A DNA stretch of 60,824 bases from an uncultured Alphaproteobacteria bacterium (lineage in GTDB: Bacteria; Pseudomonadota; Alphaproteobacteria; HIMB59): assembly GCA_902616855.1 (NCBI GenBank), contig CACMUL010000006.1, positions 1 to 60,824 of the forward strand. The letters run 5' to 3'. Below, in pieces: positions 8,848 through 18,612 of this stretch. Below the pieces are notes generated by a model that did not search any database, was not told the DNA's origin, and saw only the letters and a list, made by a program, of their open reading frames with translations. Position 1 is the first letter of the stretch. Every line of letters starts with the position of its first letter. The position numbers and the translations under genes are program-made.

Positions 8848-9515
8848 TTTAAAAGCTTTAATAAAAAACTTTGAAACCAATCGTAGTTTTTAAATTGGTG
8901 TTTTTTAAAGTCTTTCATTATTTTATTTAAATTATCTATATATGGATATTTTATCTTAACTATATCGTGCCATCTTTTTATAGTATTAGATGTTACTTCA
9001 GGGTGAAATTGAAAACCATAGATTTCTTTTCTTTTAATTTTGAAAGAGTCAACTTCATACAAAATACCCTTAGATAATAATTCCATATTTTTATTATAGG
9101 AAATACCCTCTGTATGAAATTGTAAAAAAGACAGATTATTTTTAAAAACTTTGTTATTATTTTTCAAATTTTTCTTATAACCACATTCAAATAATTTAGT
9201 TTTTGATTTAGATATTTTTGATCCAAAAATTTTTGCAATTAATTGAGCACCTAAACAAATACCGACAATCTGTTTATTTTTTTTAATGATATAATTAAGA
9301 AATTTATATTCATAAGAAATAGCCTTTGATTTACTATTTGCGCTCTGTTTTCCACCGTGAAAGATAAATAAATCAAATTGATCAATATCTTTTTTTTTTA
9401 AAAAACGTAAATTTTTATAAAAGATTGTAGAGGATTGATGTTTTTTTTGGAAAAATTTTGAAACTACACTTACATCAGCTACTTCACTATGAATTATTTG
9501 CAGTACTCTCTTCAT
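8844..9515 (-). CDS. Class I glutamine amidotransferase-like protein
   Basis: A 223-residue protein with the triad-type GATase fold: nucleophile C87 in VGICLGAQLIAKIFG, and the His-Glu pair in FQFHPEVTS. It resembles stand-alone GMP-synthase-like or PuuD-like domains, which hydrolyse glutamine or gamma-glutamyl compounds. The ATG at 9515 is preferred since the frame upstream lies in ftsW. It overlaps the ftsW 3' end by 29 bases and is coupled to the HDAC-like gene, so it lies where murG would be in a typical cell-wall cluster. Substrate unknown. Confidence 0.85.
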   Translation of the reverse strand: MKRVLQIIHSEVADVSVVSKFFQKKHQSSTIFYKNLRFLKKKDIDQFDLFIFHGGKQSANSKSKAISYEYKFLNYIIKKNKQIVGICLGAQLIAKIFGSKISKSKTKLFECGYKKNLKNNNKVFKNNLSFLQFHTEGISYNKNMELLSKGILYEVDSFKIKRKEIYGFQFHPEVTSNTIKRWHDIVKIKYPYIDNLNKIMKDFKKHQFKNYDWFQSFLLKLLK

Positions 9516-10587
9516 TCTTACTAAAGTTGATGACTGTACCAAATATTATAGCATAAGAAAGCATTGATGATCCTCCGTAGCTAATAAATGGCAATGTCAT
9601 TCCTGTAGGAGGTATAAGTTTTATTGAGGAACCAATATTTACAAATGCTTGCAAACACATCAAAAAGCATAAACTAAATATCGTATTAGAAATAAATAAA
9701 TTTGATGGAGTCAAAATAGATCTTCTTGCCATTATGAAAAATACTGGATATAGAAAAGCAACAAATAATCCAAATAAAACACCAAATTCCTCAATTAAAA
9801 TAGCAAATATAAAATCATTATGGGATTCTGGAATAGAGTATTTAAGTTGACCTTCACCTAAACCTACACCAAATAAACCACCAGTTTTTATTGCTGATAG
9901 ACTTCTCGAAACTTGAGAGTTATCACCATTTAGGAAATTATCAATTCTGTAAGCAACATGATCAAAAGAAAAATAGGCTATTAACATGAAAAATAAACCT
10001 ATAAAGCCTAATAAAATAAAAAGTTTTAAATTTCTAAAATATAAAATTAAAATTAAAGAAAAAATTGAAATATAAACTAATAACGTACCTATGTCTGGCT
10101 GGAGAAGTAGAAGTATTATAACTGTGCTTATTATCATAAAACTTAATAATAAGTAAAATTTGTTTTTAGTTTTGATATATAAATAACAAAACCAAGAAAA
10201 CATACAAATAAGAGGTCCTTTTAATAGTTCAGAAGGCTGGATAGAAAAAAAATTAAAACTTAACCATCTTGTTGCACCTTTAATTTCATATCCAAAAACT
10301 GGCACTATTAATAAAAGTAGAACAAAAAAAATACTCATAATATTTAAAAATTTTCTTAAATTATTTTTCGGCAATAAAGATATAAAAATTAAAACACCAA
10401 TAGATATTAATAAAAAAATAATATGTTTTAGTATTAATATAATCGAATATTCAGTACCTATTAGAGAATAAATAGCAAGTATACCAATGAATGATAAAAT
10501 AAATGGAATTATAAAAAGTTTTTTTGATAATATATACCAATTAGATCCTAATAAACTTTTGTCATCTCTAAATAGTATATTTCTCAC
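9487..10587 (-). CDS. ftsW: Septal peptidoglycan glycosyltransferase FtsW (SEDS family)
   Basis: A 366-residue polytopic protein of about ten membrane helices from the SEDS family, which polymerises lipid II at the division septum with FtsI. Family marks are GATRWLSFNFFSIQPSELLK, the NGDNSQVSRSLSAIKTGGLF loop region and the C-terminal PPTGMTLPFISYGGSS. Position directly after murD in the mra cluster argues for FtsW rather than RodA. It overlaps murD by 4 bases. No murG or ftsQAZ follows in this window. Confidence 0.94.
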   Translation of the reverse strand: MRNILFRDDKSLLGSNWYILSKKLFIIPFILSFIGILAIYSLIGTEYSIILILKHIIFLLISIGVLIFISLLPKNNLRKFLNIMSIFFVLLLLIVPVFGYEIKGATRWLSFNFFSIQPSELLKGPLICMFSWFCYLYIKTKNKFYLLLSFMIISTVIILLLLQPDIGTLLVYISIFSLILILYFRNLKLFILLGFIGLFFMLIAYFSFDHVAYRIDNFLNGDNSQVSRSLSAIKTGGLFGVGLGEGQLKYSIPESHNDFIFAILIEEFGVLFGLFVAFLYPVFFIMARRSILTPSNLFISNTIFSLCFLMCLQAFVNIGSSIKLIPPTGMTLPFISYGGSSMLSYAIIFGTVINFSKNEESTANNS

Positions 10588-11828
10588 AATAAGGCTTTTT
10601 TTATAAGTCGATTAAAATGGTTTCCACGATCTATATAATTTTTGTAAAGGTCAAAAGACTCACCACCAGGAGAAAAAAGTATATATTCATATTTATATGA
10701 TTTTATCATTAATTTAAGAAAGTATATTAATTCAGTTAGTCTATTAAATCTGAAATAATTAGAGTCTATAAAATTTAATTGATTTATAAATAAATCTCTT
10801 TGATTACCAAATATTAGCACTAATGTATTTTTAATATTAAAAATTAAATTTTTATCTTGTTTTTTAAGTTTACCTCCTAGAATTAAAATTTTTTTTGAAC
10901 TATTTATTAAATTATTTTTGTAAATAGCATTATTTAAATTAGTGCACTTACTATCATTATAAATTTTTAAAGTGTTTTTATTATAAATTAGCTGAAGTCT
11001 ATGATTTAAATCATTTGAAATGTGCTTATTTTCTATTTTTATTCGTGAGTCGATAAAAGAGATTAGATTTTTAATTGAGTTTAAATTTAATTCTCTAAAA
11101 TAACTCGAGAGTTCTTTTTTATGTATGATACGATCATCATTTAAAATTAATCTACTTTTGTTAATTTTAACGAAACTTCGATATTTTTGAAATAAGTATT
11201 TCGATAAAAATAAACATGAATTTTTATATAAAAAATCCTGTATTCGAAATTTAGCACTTATATAATTTTTAATATTCGTATGGTATTCCAAATGATCACA
11301 AAAGATATTTGTAATCAAAGCATAATGTAATTTTAAAAATTTCAATTTATCTAATTGATATGAACTTAATTCAATAATTAAAATATCTATTTTGGATAAA
11401 TATTTTTTTAAATTTGTTTTATCCAAAATAGTATTTCCAAAATTGCCAATAATTTTAGTTTTGTATTTTTTTGAAAGTATTTGATTGATATAATTACAAG
11501 TTGAAGATTTTCCTTCTGTTCCTGTTATGCCCAATATTTTTTGCGAAGATATTTCTAAACTTAAAAAATCTAAATCGATCAAAAATTTATTCTTATGTTT
11601 GTATAAAAAATGATTTTTTTCAATCTTGATCGATGGAGATACTATAAAATAACTATATTGATCAATTTTATTTTCTAAAAACTTTTTACTAATTACTTTT
11701 TTATTTATTATTTTTTTAAAATCATCATATATATTATAATTACAATTATTATTTATAAGATATTTTTCAACTGATTTCCCACTTACACCATATCCATAAA
11801 TTAAAAAATTTTTATTTAAATTAATCAA
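10584..11828 (-). CDS. murD: UDP-N-acetylmuramoyl-L-alanine--D-glutamate ligase
   Basis: Adds D-glutamate to UDP-MurNAc-L-Ala in the cytoplasm. The 414-residue protein has the Mur-ligase layout: an N-terminal Rossmann part (GYGVSGKSV), P-loop GTEGKSS at 103-109, SSYQLDKL, NDSKCTNLNNA, and the MurD C-terminal signature SPGGESFDLYKNYIDRGNHF. The P-loop has Glu where family members normally have Asn (GTNGKS). It abuts mraY without spacer and overlaps ftsW by 4 bases. Confidence 0.93.
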   Translation of the reverse strand: MINLNKNFLIYGYGVSGKSVEKYLINNNCNYNIYDDFKKIINKKVISKKFLENKIDQYSYFIVSPSIKIEKNHFLYKHKNKFLIDLDFLSLEISSQKILGITGTEGKSSTCNYINQILSKKYKTKIIGNFGNTILDKTNLKKYLSKIDILIIELSSYQLDKLKFLKLHYALITNIFCDHLEYHTNIKNYISAKFRIQDFLYKNSCLFLSKYLFQKYRSFVKINKSRLILNDDRIIHKKELSSYFRELNLNSIKNLISFIDSRIKIENKHISNDLNHRLQLIYNKNTLKIYNDSKCTNLNNAIYKNNLINSSKKILILGGKLKKQDKNLIFNIKNTLVLIFGNQRDLFINQLNFIDSNYFRFNRLTELIYFLKLMIKSYKYEYILFSPGGESFDLYKNYIDRGNHFNRLIKKALL

Positions 11829-12905
11829 TTATCTAATTTTTAAAAGTGACAAAGCTAACAAACAAAAAAGGAAGCTTAATATCCAAAATCTAATAACTAT
11901 TTTTTGTTCTGATAGTCCTTTTTTTTCATAATGATGATGAAGTGGAGCCATCAAAAATATTCTTTTTCCTTTTGAAAATCTAAAATATGTAACTTGTATC
12001 ATTACAGATAAAGTTTCGATTACAAAAAGACCTCCAGCAACAGCTAATACTATTTCTTGTTTTAAGAGGATAGAAGTAACGGCTAAGGAAGCACCCAAAG
12101 ATTGTGATCCTGTATCTCCCATAAAAATCGATGCAGGACTTGAGTTAAACCATAAAAAACCTAGTAATGCTCCAATTGCTGAGGTGCAAAAAATTACAAT
12201 TTCTCCTGATCCGTTTATATAATTGACTAACAGATAATCAGAAAAGTTCATGTTACCCAAAACATATGCAAATACAGCAAATGTAAGAAAAACAAATATC
12301 AAAGGCATTGACACTAATCCATCTAATCCATCAGTCAAATTGGTTGCGTTTGTTGAACCAATTACAATTACTAAAATAAGAACAAAATAAAAATAGCCAA
12401 GTTCAATTGAAGCATTTTTTAAAAAAGGAATACTAAATTGGTTTAGATCAAATCCATTATATTTAATAGTAAAATAAATCACTAATGTAGCAAATAGTTG
12501 ACATAAGAATTTAATTTTAGATGTTATTCCTTTACCTAATTTGACTTTTTGAAAGTCATCTAGAAAACCTATCAAACCAAATAAAATTAATGTCAGTATC
12601 AATATATAGTTAAAACTTGAGAAATTCGAAGTCCACAAAATTGAACTTAAAATTATTGAAAAGAGTATTAGTACCCCGCCAAGCGTTGGAGTTCCTTTTT
12701 TATGGTAATGTGTGTCCGGACCATCATTTCTTATAGGTTGTCCACTTGGAAAAGCACTCTTTTGAATTCTAACCCAGTGAGGCATAAGTATTAGGACTAT
12801 TACAAATGAAGTAACCAAGGATAAGCCTGACCTGAAAGAAATATAACCAAATAAATTAAATAAAAAATCTGTATCTCTTAGAGAGTATAATAAATCACCT
12901 AACAT
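11829..12905 (-). CDS. mraY: Phospho-N-acetylmuramoyl-pentapeptide-transferase
   Basis: Integral membrane enzyme that moves phospho-MurNAc-pentapeptide to undecaprenyl phosphate, making lipid I. The 358-residue, ten-helix protein shows GTPTLGGVLIL, FLDDFQK, the catalytic-region TNLTDGLDGL, FMGDTGSQSLG, and the cytoplasmic histidine loop APLHHHYEKKG. It lies between murF (11-base overlap) and murD, the usual order. Confidence 0.97.
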   Translation of the reverse strand: MLGDLLYSLRDTDFLFNLFGYISFRSGLSLVTSFVIVLILMPHWVRIQKSAFPSGQPIRNDGPDTHYHKKGTPTLGGVLILFSIILSSILWTSNFSSFNYILILTLILFGLIGFLDDFQKVKLGKGITSKIKFLCQLFATLVIYFTIKYNGFDLNQFSIPFLKNASIELGYFYFVLILVIVIGSTNATNLTDGLDGLVSMPLIFVFLTFAVFAYVLGNMNFSDYLLVNYINGSGEIVIFCTSAIGALLGFLWFNSSPASIFMGDTGSQSLGASLAVTSILLKQEIVLAVAGGLFVIETLSVMIQVTYFRFSKGKRIFLMAPLHHHYEKKGLSEQKIVIRFWILSFLFCLLALSLLKIR

Positions 12906-14193
12906 ATTGTTTTATTATCTTATCTAGTTGGTTTAACCTTGAGCCCATTACAAAAATATTTTTTACATTATTAATTTCTGTATTCAAATAATTGATAGCT
13001 GGTTTATAGTTTTTATAAAAAATAAATTTATCAAATTTTTTTTTAAACTTATAGAATTCGTCTCCAATAAAAATTATTTTACTTAAGTTTAATTTAGTTA
13101 CTAATTCAATAATTTGCATATGGAAAAAATCTGATTGAGAACCTAATTCCTTCATAGAACCTAAAATATATACTTTTTGTTTAATATTTCTTTTACTAAA
13201 GATTAAAATTTGTTTATTTAGTGAAAATGGGCTTGCATTATAACTATGATCATAGAAATTAATTTTTTTAGTCCCTATATAAGTCAGAATTTCTTTACCC
13301 CTGGACTCAATAATTGACTCATCATAAAAAAAATTTTTAAATTTTATTGTCTTTATAAATATTTTAATAAATAAAAAAGATATTATAGCTATATTTACAT
13401 AAAAATCCCCTCTAGAGGACTTTATAGAGTATTTTCTTTTATTATGAATAAAATTTACTGTGTATATTTTTTTGTTTGAGATAATATTTTTTTTTAAGTT
13501 TTCAGAATTTATAAGATCTACTTTATGGTTAAGTTTATTATTAATATAATGAGGTTCATAATTGTAATTGACTAATCCACCCATAAGTCTTTTAGAATTA
13601 AATATTTTTAGTTTATTATCTACAAGATGCCTAAAATTTCTAAAATTACCAATATGGGAATTTTCAATACCTGTTAATAAACAATAGTGTGGTTGTAAAG
13701 TATTAACTAATTTAGGCATCTCATTAGGTTTATTAATTCCTAATTCGAAAACAGAGTATTTACTTTTTAAATTCATATTCAATATAGAAAACTGCAACCC
13801 TTGGATATTGTTAAAATTTTTATAAGATCTATATGTGCTAATATTATTATTTTTTAAAATATGAAAAATATTCTCTTTAAATGTTGTTTTGCCTACAGAT
13901 CCAGTTACAGCAATAATTTTACCTTTATAGGAGGCTATTATAAATTTGCATAAATTTTTTATAAATAATTGAGTATCTTTAACATATAATAATTTTGGGT
14001 GAGATTTGCAAAAATTTACAATTACCAATGCTGCTTTTTTTTTTATAGCGTCGTTATAATACAAGCTACCATCATTATTTTTTGTTTTTAAACCAATAAA
14101 AATATCATTTTTTTTTATTAACCTTGTGTCAAAAACGATGTTGGATTTATATTTCGATTTTAAATCTTCGATAATTTTATAAATTTTTAGCAT
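12895..14193 (-). CDS. murF: UDP-N-acetylmuramoyl-tripeptide--D-alanyl-D-alanine ligase
   Basis: Adds D-Ala-D-Ala to complete the cytoplasmic pentapeptide precursor. The 432-residue sequence has the Mur-ligase P-loop TGSVGKTT at 97-104, FELGINKPNEM, ENSHIGNF, and the MurF-type YNASPFSL motif followed by LGSMKELG. It overlaps murE by 17 bases and mraY by 11 bases. The sequence is strongly Lys/Asn/Ile rich, as expected from the base composition, yet the motifs are intact. Confidence 0.94.
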   Translation of the reverse strand: MLKIYKIIEDLKSKYKSNIVFDTRLIKKNDIFIGLKTKNNDGSLYYNDAIKKKAALVIVNFCKSHPKLLYVKDTQLFIKNLCKFIIASYKGKIIAVTGSVGKTTFKENIFHILKNNNISTYRSYKNFNNIQGLQFSILNMNLKSKYSVFELGINKPNEMPKLVNTLQPHYCLLTGIENSHIGNFRNFRHLVDNKLKIFNSKRLMGGLVNYNYEPHYINNKLNHKVDLINSENLKKNIISNKKIYTVNFIHNKRKYSIKSSRGDFYVNIAIISFLFIKIFIKTIKFKNFFYDESIIESRGKEILTYIGTKKINFYDHSYNASPFSLNKQILIFSKRNIKQKVYILGSMKELGSQSDFFHMQIIELVTKLNLSKIIFIGDEFYKFKKKFDKFIFYKNYKPAINYLNTEINNVKNIFVMGSRLNQLDKIIKQYVR

Positions 14194-15556
14194 AATTAGA
14201 TGAAATTAATTTATCATTAAATGGGTATGATTTATTTTTGTATGTTTGTGTATCTTCATGACCTTTTCCAGCAATAATTAAGATTCCATCATTTTTTTTT
14301 ATATAATCTATTCCAAATTTTATAGCCTTTCTTCTACTAGGGATCTCAATTGGGTTTGAAGAAAACTTTATAAGAGTTTTTCGGATTATCGCCGGATCTT
14401 CATATCTTGGATTATCATCAGTAATTATCTGAATTTTAGTATATTTTGAGATTACCTTAGCTATTTGTGATCTTTTAGATTTATCTCTATCACCGCCACA
14501 ACCATAAATAATTATTACAAATTTATTTAGTAAAGGAAATTTATTTAATAAATTTTCATATGCATCTTTTGAATGAGCATAATCAATCATTATTACTTTA
14601 TTATTTTTATTGTAAATAATTTCAGATCTTCCAGGTGGAAATAATGATTTAGTAATTTTTAATGGAAATTTTTTCATAATCTTATTGTAAACCATTAATA
14701 TGGTAATAATATTTTTGACCATAAAATCATTAAACGAATTTATTTTATAAGAGTTGTCTTTTAAAATTATTTGATATTGATTAAAATTTTTATTTATTAT
14801 AGATATTTTATTTTTAGATATAAAGTTATCTTGAGTAATTAAGTTTTTATTGAAGCTTTTAAATTTATTTTTTAAATTATAATCCTGTAGAAATAAAATT
14901 GAGTTCTTTAATTTATGGCATTTAATAAGATTTATCTTAGCTAAATGATAATCATTTTTATTTTTGTGATAATCTAAATGATCGGACTCTAAATTTGTTA
15001 AGATACAGTAATTATAATTTAAATTTCCAATTCTTCCTTCACAGTATCCGATACTGGAAACTTCTATAAAAACAAATTTTATGTAATTATCATTAGCTAA
15101 TTTTAGTAAATTAAGAGTTTCAAAATATGAGGGTGTAGTATTTTTCAGTTTTTTAATTCTTTTTGAATCAATAAAAAATCCTAAAGTACCTATATAACAA
15201 GATCTTAATCCATTTTTATTAAATAATTTATTTGCACCATAAGCAATGGAGGTTTTACCGTTAGTACCGGTAACGAAAATTAATTTAAGACGATTTAAAT
15301 TATAAAATATTTTGACTATTTTTTCTAAATCTTTGTTATTTTTATAGAAAAAAAAATTAATTGATTTTATTTTAATAGTCCATTTAAATTTAACATTACA
15401 AATAATAAATTTACATTTTTTTTTTATAGCTAAATTTACATACTTGATAAATTTTGTTTGATTTTTACTATCAAATAGAAAAATAGAATTTTTTTTACAT
15501 TCTTGCCAATTTGTAACAATTTCAAAACCCTTTTTTTTTAAGTCATTTAAGTTCAT
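14177..15556 (-). CDS. murE: UDP-N-acetylmuramoyl-tripeptide synthetase (meso-DAP adding)
   Basis: Adds the third amino acid of the stem peptide. The P-loop is TGTNGKT at 96-102, followed by TTPSYFETL, LTNLESDHLDYH and YGCGGDRDKSKR. The DNPR motif at 381-384 (ITDDNPRYEDP) is the known mark of enzymes specific for meso-diaminopimelate, consistent with a Gram-negative wall. In the EVSS motif, normally followed by His (EVSSHAL or EVSSHGL), this protein has EVSSIGYCEGR. The start codon shares one base with the ftsI stop (TAATG). Confidence 0.94.
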   Translation of the reverse strand: MNLNDLKKKGFEIVTNWQECKKNSIFLFDSKNQTKFIKYVNLAIKKKCKFIICNVKFKWTIKIKSINFFFYKNNKDLEKIVKIFYNLNRLKLIFVTGTNGKTSIAYGANKLFNKNGLRSCYIGTLGFFIDSKRIKKLKNTTPSYFETLNLLKLANDNYIKFVFIEVSSIGYCEGRIGNLNYNYCILTNLESDHLDYHKNKNDYHLAKINLIKCHKLKNSILFLQDYNLKNKFKSFNKNLITQDNFISKNKISIINKNFNQYQIILKDNSYKINSFNDFMVKNIITILMVYNKIMKKFPLKITKSLFPPGRSEIIYNKNNKVIMIDYAHSKDAYENLLNKFPLLNKFVIIIYGCGGDRDKSKRSQIAKVISKYTKIQIITDDNPRYEDPAIIRKTLIKFSSNPIEIPSRRKAIKFGIDYIKKNDGILIIAGKGHEDTQTYKNKSYPFNDKLISSNYAKNL

Positions 15557-17022
15557 TAAATATCTGTACTTTTAGAATTAATTATAGATAGGTCTAAATA
15601 TATGTATATTTCTTTTAAAATATTATAAAAAGTTGGTTTGACTGTATTCCCAGCAGTCATGTATTTTCCATATTTCTCCTTTGGGTTTTGCATAAATGTT
15701 AAATTTAAATATTTTGGGTTATTGTAAGGAAAAAAACTTACATAAGTAACATTTTGAAATTTTTCACCGTTAGATAAAATTTGATCTGCAGTTCCAGTTT
15801 TTCCTGCTACTAAAAAGTTTTTGTATAAGTCATTATCAGTCTCATTAGCATAAAATAGTAGTTTGTTAATAGTATTGGATACCTTATTATACTTGTTTTT
15901 ATTTATTTTTTTATGTTTTTCAAAAGATGTGTTAAAGTTTTCCCTTCCCGTAATAATTTTTCCGTACGCATTAATTAACTGTATTGGAGAAACTGATAAT
16001 CCATAACCAAAAGGAATGTTATCACAATAACTACCTCTAAAATTATTTACAGTAGGCTCAACTGAGCTCATTCCAAAACCAATTTTAGCAGATTTTAAAA
16101 GACCTATTTGATCTAAATCAACTTTAAATTCATTTTGGCAATCTAAATTTCTTCCTATTAAGACTGCTCCTCTATTTGAGGATTTTTTTAAAATATCACT
16201 TACCTGTAGTGGTATTTCGCTATTCCTCGGAAAGTCATTAATGATTTTAGTTCCAATGTATACAGGTTGATCTACATCAAAGTATTCATTTATATCTATT
16301 TTTTGATTTTTTAAAGCAGAATAGACAGTAAAGGTTTTGAATACAGATCCAAAATCAAATTTAAGATCCTTTAAAGGCATTAAGGTTTGGTCAAATTTAC
16401 TAGATATATTTCTGTTATCTAAAAAAACATTACTTACAATTTCCTCTCTACTTAAATCTATTAAAATATTGAGAGTATAATCTGGATTTAAATTTATTGT
16501 ATCTTTTAACAGAGAGTCATAAATTTTTTTTTGTATCTGAATGTCTAAAGATAAATCAATATCTTTTTTTTCTTGATCTATATATTTTTCAATTAAAGAA
16601 ATACCATGGTGTTCTATACTTGTATTACCAATCATATTATTGATAATACTGTTGTACGGATATTTTCTTGTAAGTATTTTTTCAAATTTTATATAAGGAT
16701 CACCTTTATAAATTTGCTCTAATATTTCATTAAGAGGAACGTTTCTTTTTAAATATTTTACTTTGCTTTTAGTATTTTTTATTGAATAATTAAAGTCAGA
16801 GTAAGCTAATATATTTTTATTTAAATCATAAATAGTTGGCAAGGCATTAAGACTTATATCTCTAGCTTTAGATGTAGAACTTATATTTTTGTCAAAGCCT
16901 AAAAAAATTAATCTTGAAAAAATTGCAATAAAAAGCAATAAAATGGAAAAAATAAAAAAATTGTAATAGTTTTTTGTTTTATCTAATAATTTATAGTCTG
17001 TTTCATTAATCAGATTGAACAT
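15556..17022 (-). CDS. ftsI: Septal peptidoglycan transpeptidase (PBP3)
   Basis: Class B penicillin-binding protein that cross-links peptidoglycan at the septum. The 488-residue protein has a short cytoplasmic tail, one membrane helix at about residues 21-42, and the penicillin-binding triad S226-VF-K229, S281-S-N283 and K408-T-G410. It is about 100 residues shorter than the E. coli protein, mostly in the N-terminal pedestal and C-terminal end. It overlaps ftsL by 17 bases and murE by one. Confidence 0.93.
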   Translation of the reverse strand: MFNLINETDYKLLDKTKNYYNFFIFSILLLFIAIFSRLIFLGFDKNISSTSKARDISLNALPTIYDLNKNILAYSDFNYSIKNTKSKVKYLKRNVPLNEILEQIYKGDPYIKFEKILTRKYPYNSIINNMIGNTSIEHHGISLIEKYIDQEKKDIDLSLDIQIQKKIYDSLLKDTINLNPDYTLNILIDLSREEIVSNVFLDNRNISSKFDQTLMPLKDLKFDFGSVFKTFTVYSALKNQKIDINEYFDVDQPVYIGTKIINDFPRNSEIPLQVSDILKKSSNRGAVLIGRNLDCQNEFKVDLDQIGLLKSAKIGFGMSSVEPTVNNFRGSYCDNIPFGYGLSVSPIQLINAYGKIITGRENFNTSFEKHKKINKNKYNKVSNTINKLLFYANETDNDLYKNFLVAGKTGTADQILSNGEKFQNVTYVSFFPYNNPKYLNLTFMQNPKEKYGKYMTAGNTVKPTFYNILKEIYIYLDLSIINSKSTDI

Positions 17023-17302
17023 AATTGACCTTTATTATTGTAAAGTCATTAAATTCATATCTATCAAATTTAATAATTTTCTCATTATCAACAAACTCGT
17101 GATTATATTGTTCGTTAATTTGTAATTGATTAATTTGTTTTGTAAGAAGTATTTCTTTATTTATAAATTTGTTATAATTTTTGTTGTAATTATTTTTTAA
17201 ATATTTCAAATCATTTTCAAGTATCTTAATTTGATTTTTAAAACTTAAAAAAAGAATAATAAATATAAAAATTAAAGTAAATTTCGTAATATGACTAATC
17301 AA
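17006..17302 (-). CDS. ftsL: FtsL-like division protein
   Basis: A 98-residue bitopic protein with one membrane helix (about residues 6-22) followed by a Lys/Asn-rich segment likely to form a coiled coil (NDLKYLKNNYNKN...). Sequence conservation in FtsL is very low, so the call rests on size, topology and location between rsmH and ftsI. FtsL scaffolds FtsB and FtsQ and activates FtsWI. Its start overlaps the rsmH stop by 4 bases. Confidence 0.75.
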   Translation of the reverse strand: MISHITKFTLIFIFIILFLSFKNQIKILENDLKYLKNNYNKNYNKFINKEILLTKQINQLQINEQYNHEFVDNEKIIKFDRYEFNDFTIIKVNYVQSD

Positions 17303-18201
17303 TTTATAAACCTTCCTACTCTCAATTTTGCAGATCTTGCTCTTTTATTTTTTAAAACTTCAGGTTTTGATGCTATTAATGGTTTTTTGGTGAGATTTTC
17401 AAATCCCCAATATTTTTTATTATCTAAAACTATATTTTTCTTGATCTTATTTTCTTTAAAGTAATTTTTAACTATTCGATCCTCTAAACTATGAAATGAA
17501 ATAATTGCTAAATATGCACTTGTATCTAAATAATCATGAACTTTTTCTAGGAATTCAATTAAGTTATCTAGTTCCCTATTAGTTTCTATTCTTAAAGCTT
17601 GAAAAGCTTGTGTGGCAAAATGTATTTTTTTTGATCGAAAGTTAACTCCACTATCTCTTAAAATTTCTATTAATTCAAAATTTGTATTAATTTTTTTAAT
17701 AGATCTCTGATTAACTATATATTTAGCTAATTTATCAGCTTGATTTATTTCTCCGTATAAATCAAATATTCTTTGAAGTTCATACTTATCATAATAATTA
17801 ATAATTTTATATGCATTTAAATTTCCGCCTAAATAATTCATATTAAGCTTTGAATTTAATTTAAATGATAAACCTAAATTAAAGTCATCTAGTTGATTGG
17901 ATGAAAAGCCTAAATCTAATAAAATTAAATTAAATTTTTTTGTCTCTGATTTTAATAAATTGATATTTTTAAAATTAGTTTTATAAAAAAATATATTAGG
18001 AAATTTTTTTTTTAATTTTTTTGCAATAACTAAAGAGTTATCGTCTTGATCAAGAGCAGTTACAAAATGACCTCTCTCTAAAAATTTTTTTGAATGACCG
18101 CCTCCTCCAAAAGTACAATCTAAAATAGATAAATTTTTTTTTCCATCAATAAATGACAGGACTTCATTTGCCATTATTGGAATGTGTTTATCCCTAATCA
18201 T
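17299..18201 (-). CDS. rsmH: 16S rRNA (cytosine-1402-N4)-methyltransferase
   Basis: SAM-dependent enzyme (formerly MraW) that methylates C1402 in the ribosomal P site. The 300-residue length is typical. The SAM motif GGGGH is at residues 32-36 within LDCTFGGGGHSKKFLERG, followed by LDQDDNSL, LDLGFSSNQLDD, RIETNRELDNL and IISFHSLEDRIVKNYF. It overlaps mraZ by 4 bases, the standard mra order. Confidence 0.96.
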   Translation of the reverse strand: MIRDKHIPIMANEVLSFIDGKKNLSILDCTFGGGGHSKKFLERGHFVTALDQDDNSLVIAKKLKKKFPNIFFYKTNFKNINLLKSETKKFNLILLDLGFSSNQLDDFNLGLSFKLNSKLNMNYLGGNLNAYKIINYYDKYELQRIFDLYGEINQADKLAKYIVNQRSIKKINTNFELIEILRDSGVNFRSKKIHFATQAFQALRIETNRELDNLIEFLEKVHDYLDTSAYLAIISFHSLEDRIVKNYFKENKIKKNIVLDNKKYWGFENLTKKPLIASKPEVLKNKRARSAKLRVGRFIN

Positions 18202-18608
18202 TTAAATTTTGCTCTAGATATTTTTTTATGATTTTCTCCCGATTTTCTATCCCAAATTTCAAAATGATTTCCCTTACCTATAAATATTATTTCTTTTGAT
18301 AATTTTGAATATTTTTGAAGCTGATCCTTTACAATAAATCGACCCTCTTTATCTATAAAGATTTCCTCTAAATCAGATAGTATTGCAGTTTTAAAATGAT
18401 CATTTTTTTTTGAAAAGAAATCTTTCTCATCAAAACTTTTTATTAATTCATTAATTTTAGATGACAGATGCACTTCAAGACATTCATACTTTAAACTTTT
18501 AAATATAAATGTTTTTTCTTTAAAACTATTTATTGTAGATCTAAAAGATGAAGGTATTGCAACTCTATTCTTTGAATCAATAATACCATAAAAAGATGAT
18601 AAAAACAT
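18198..18608 (-). CDS. mraZ: Transcriptional regulator MraZ
   Basis: A 136-residue protein with two AbrB-like MraZ repeats, starting FLSSFYGIIDSKNRVAIPS and repeating with FIDKEGRFIVKDQLQKYS. MraZ represses its own operon in other bacteria by binding TGGGN direct repeats. The ATG at 18608 fits the usual MFxSS beginning; a second ATG at 18614 would add two residues (Met-Leu). It is the first gene of the cell-wall operon, directly downstream of rnpB, and a matching operator lies just upstream. Confidence 0.93.
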   Translation of the reverse strand: MFLSSFYGIIDSKNRVAIPSSFRSTINSFKEKTFIFKSLKYECLEVHLSSKINELIKSFDEKDFFSKKNDHFKTAILSDLEEIFIDKEGRFIVKDQLQKYSKLSKEIIFIGKGNHFEIWDRKSGENHKKISRAKFK

Positions 18609-18612
18609 TAAC

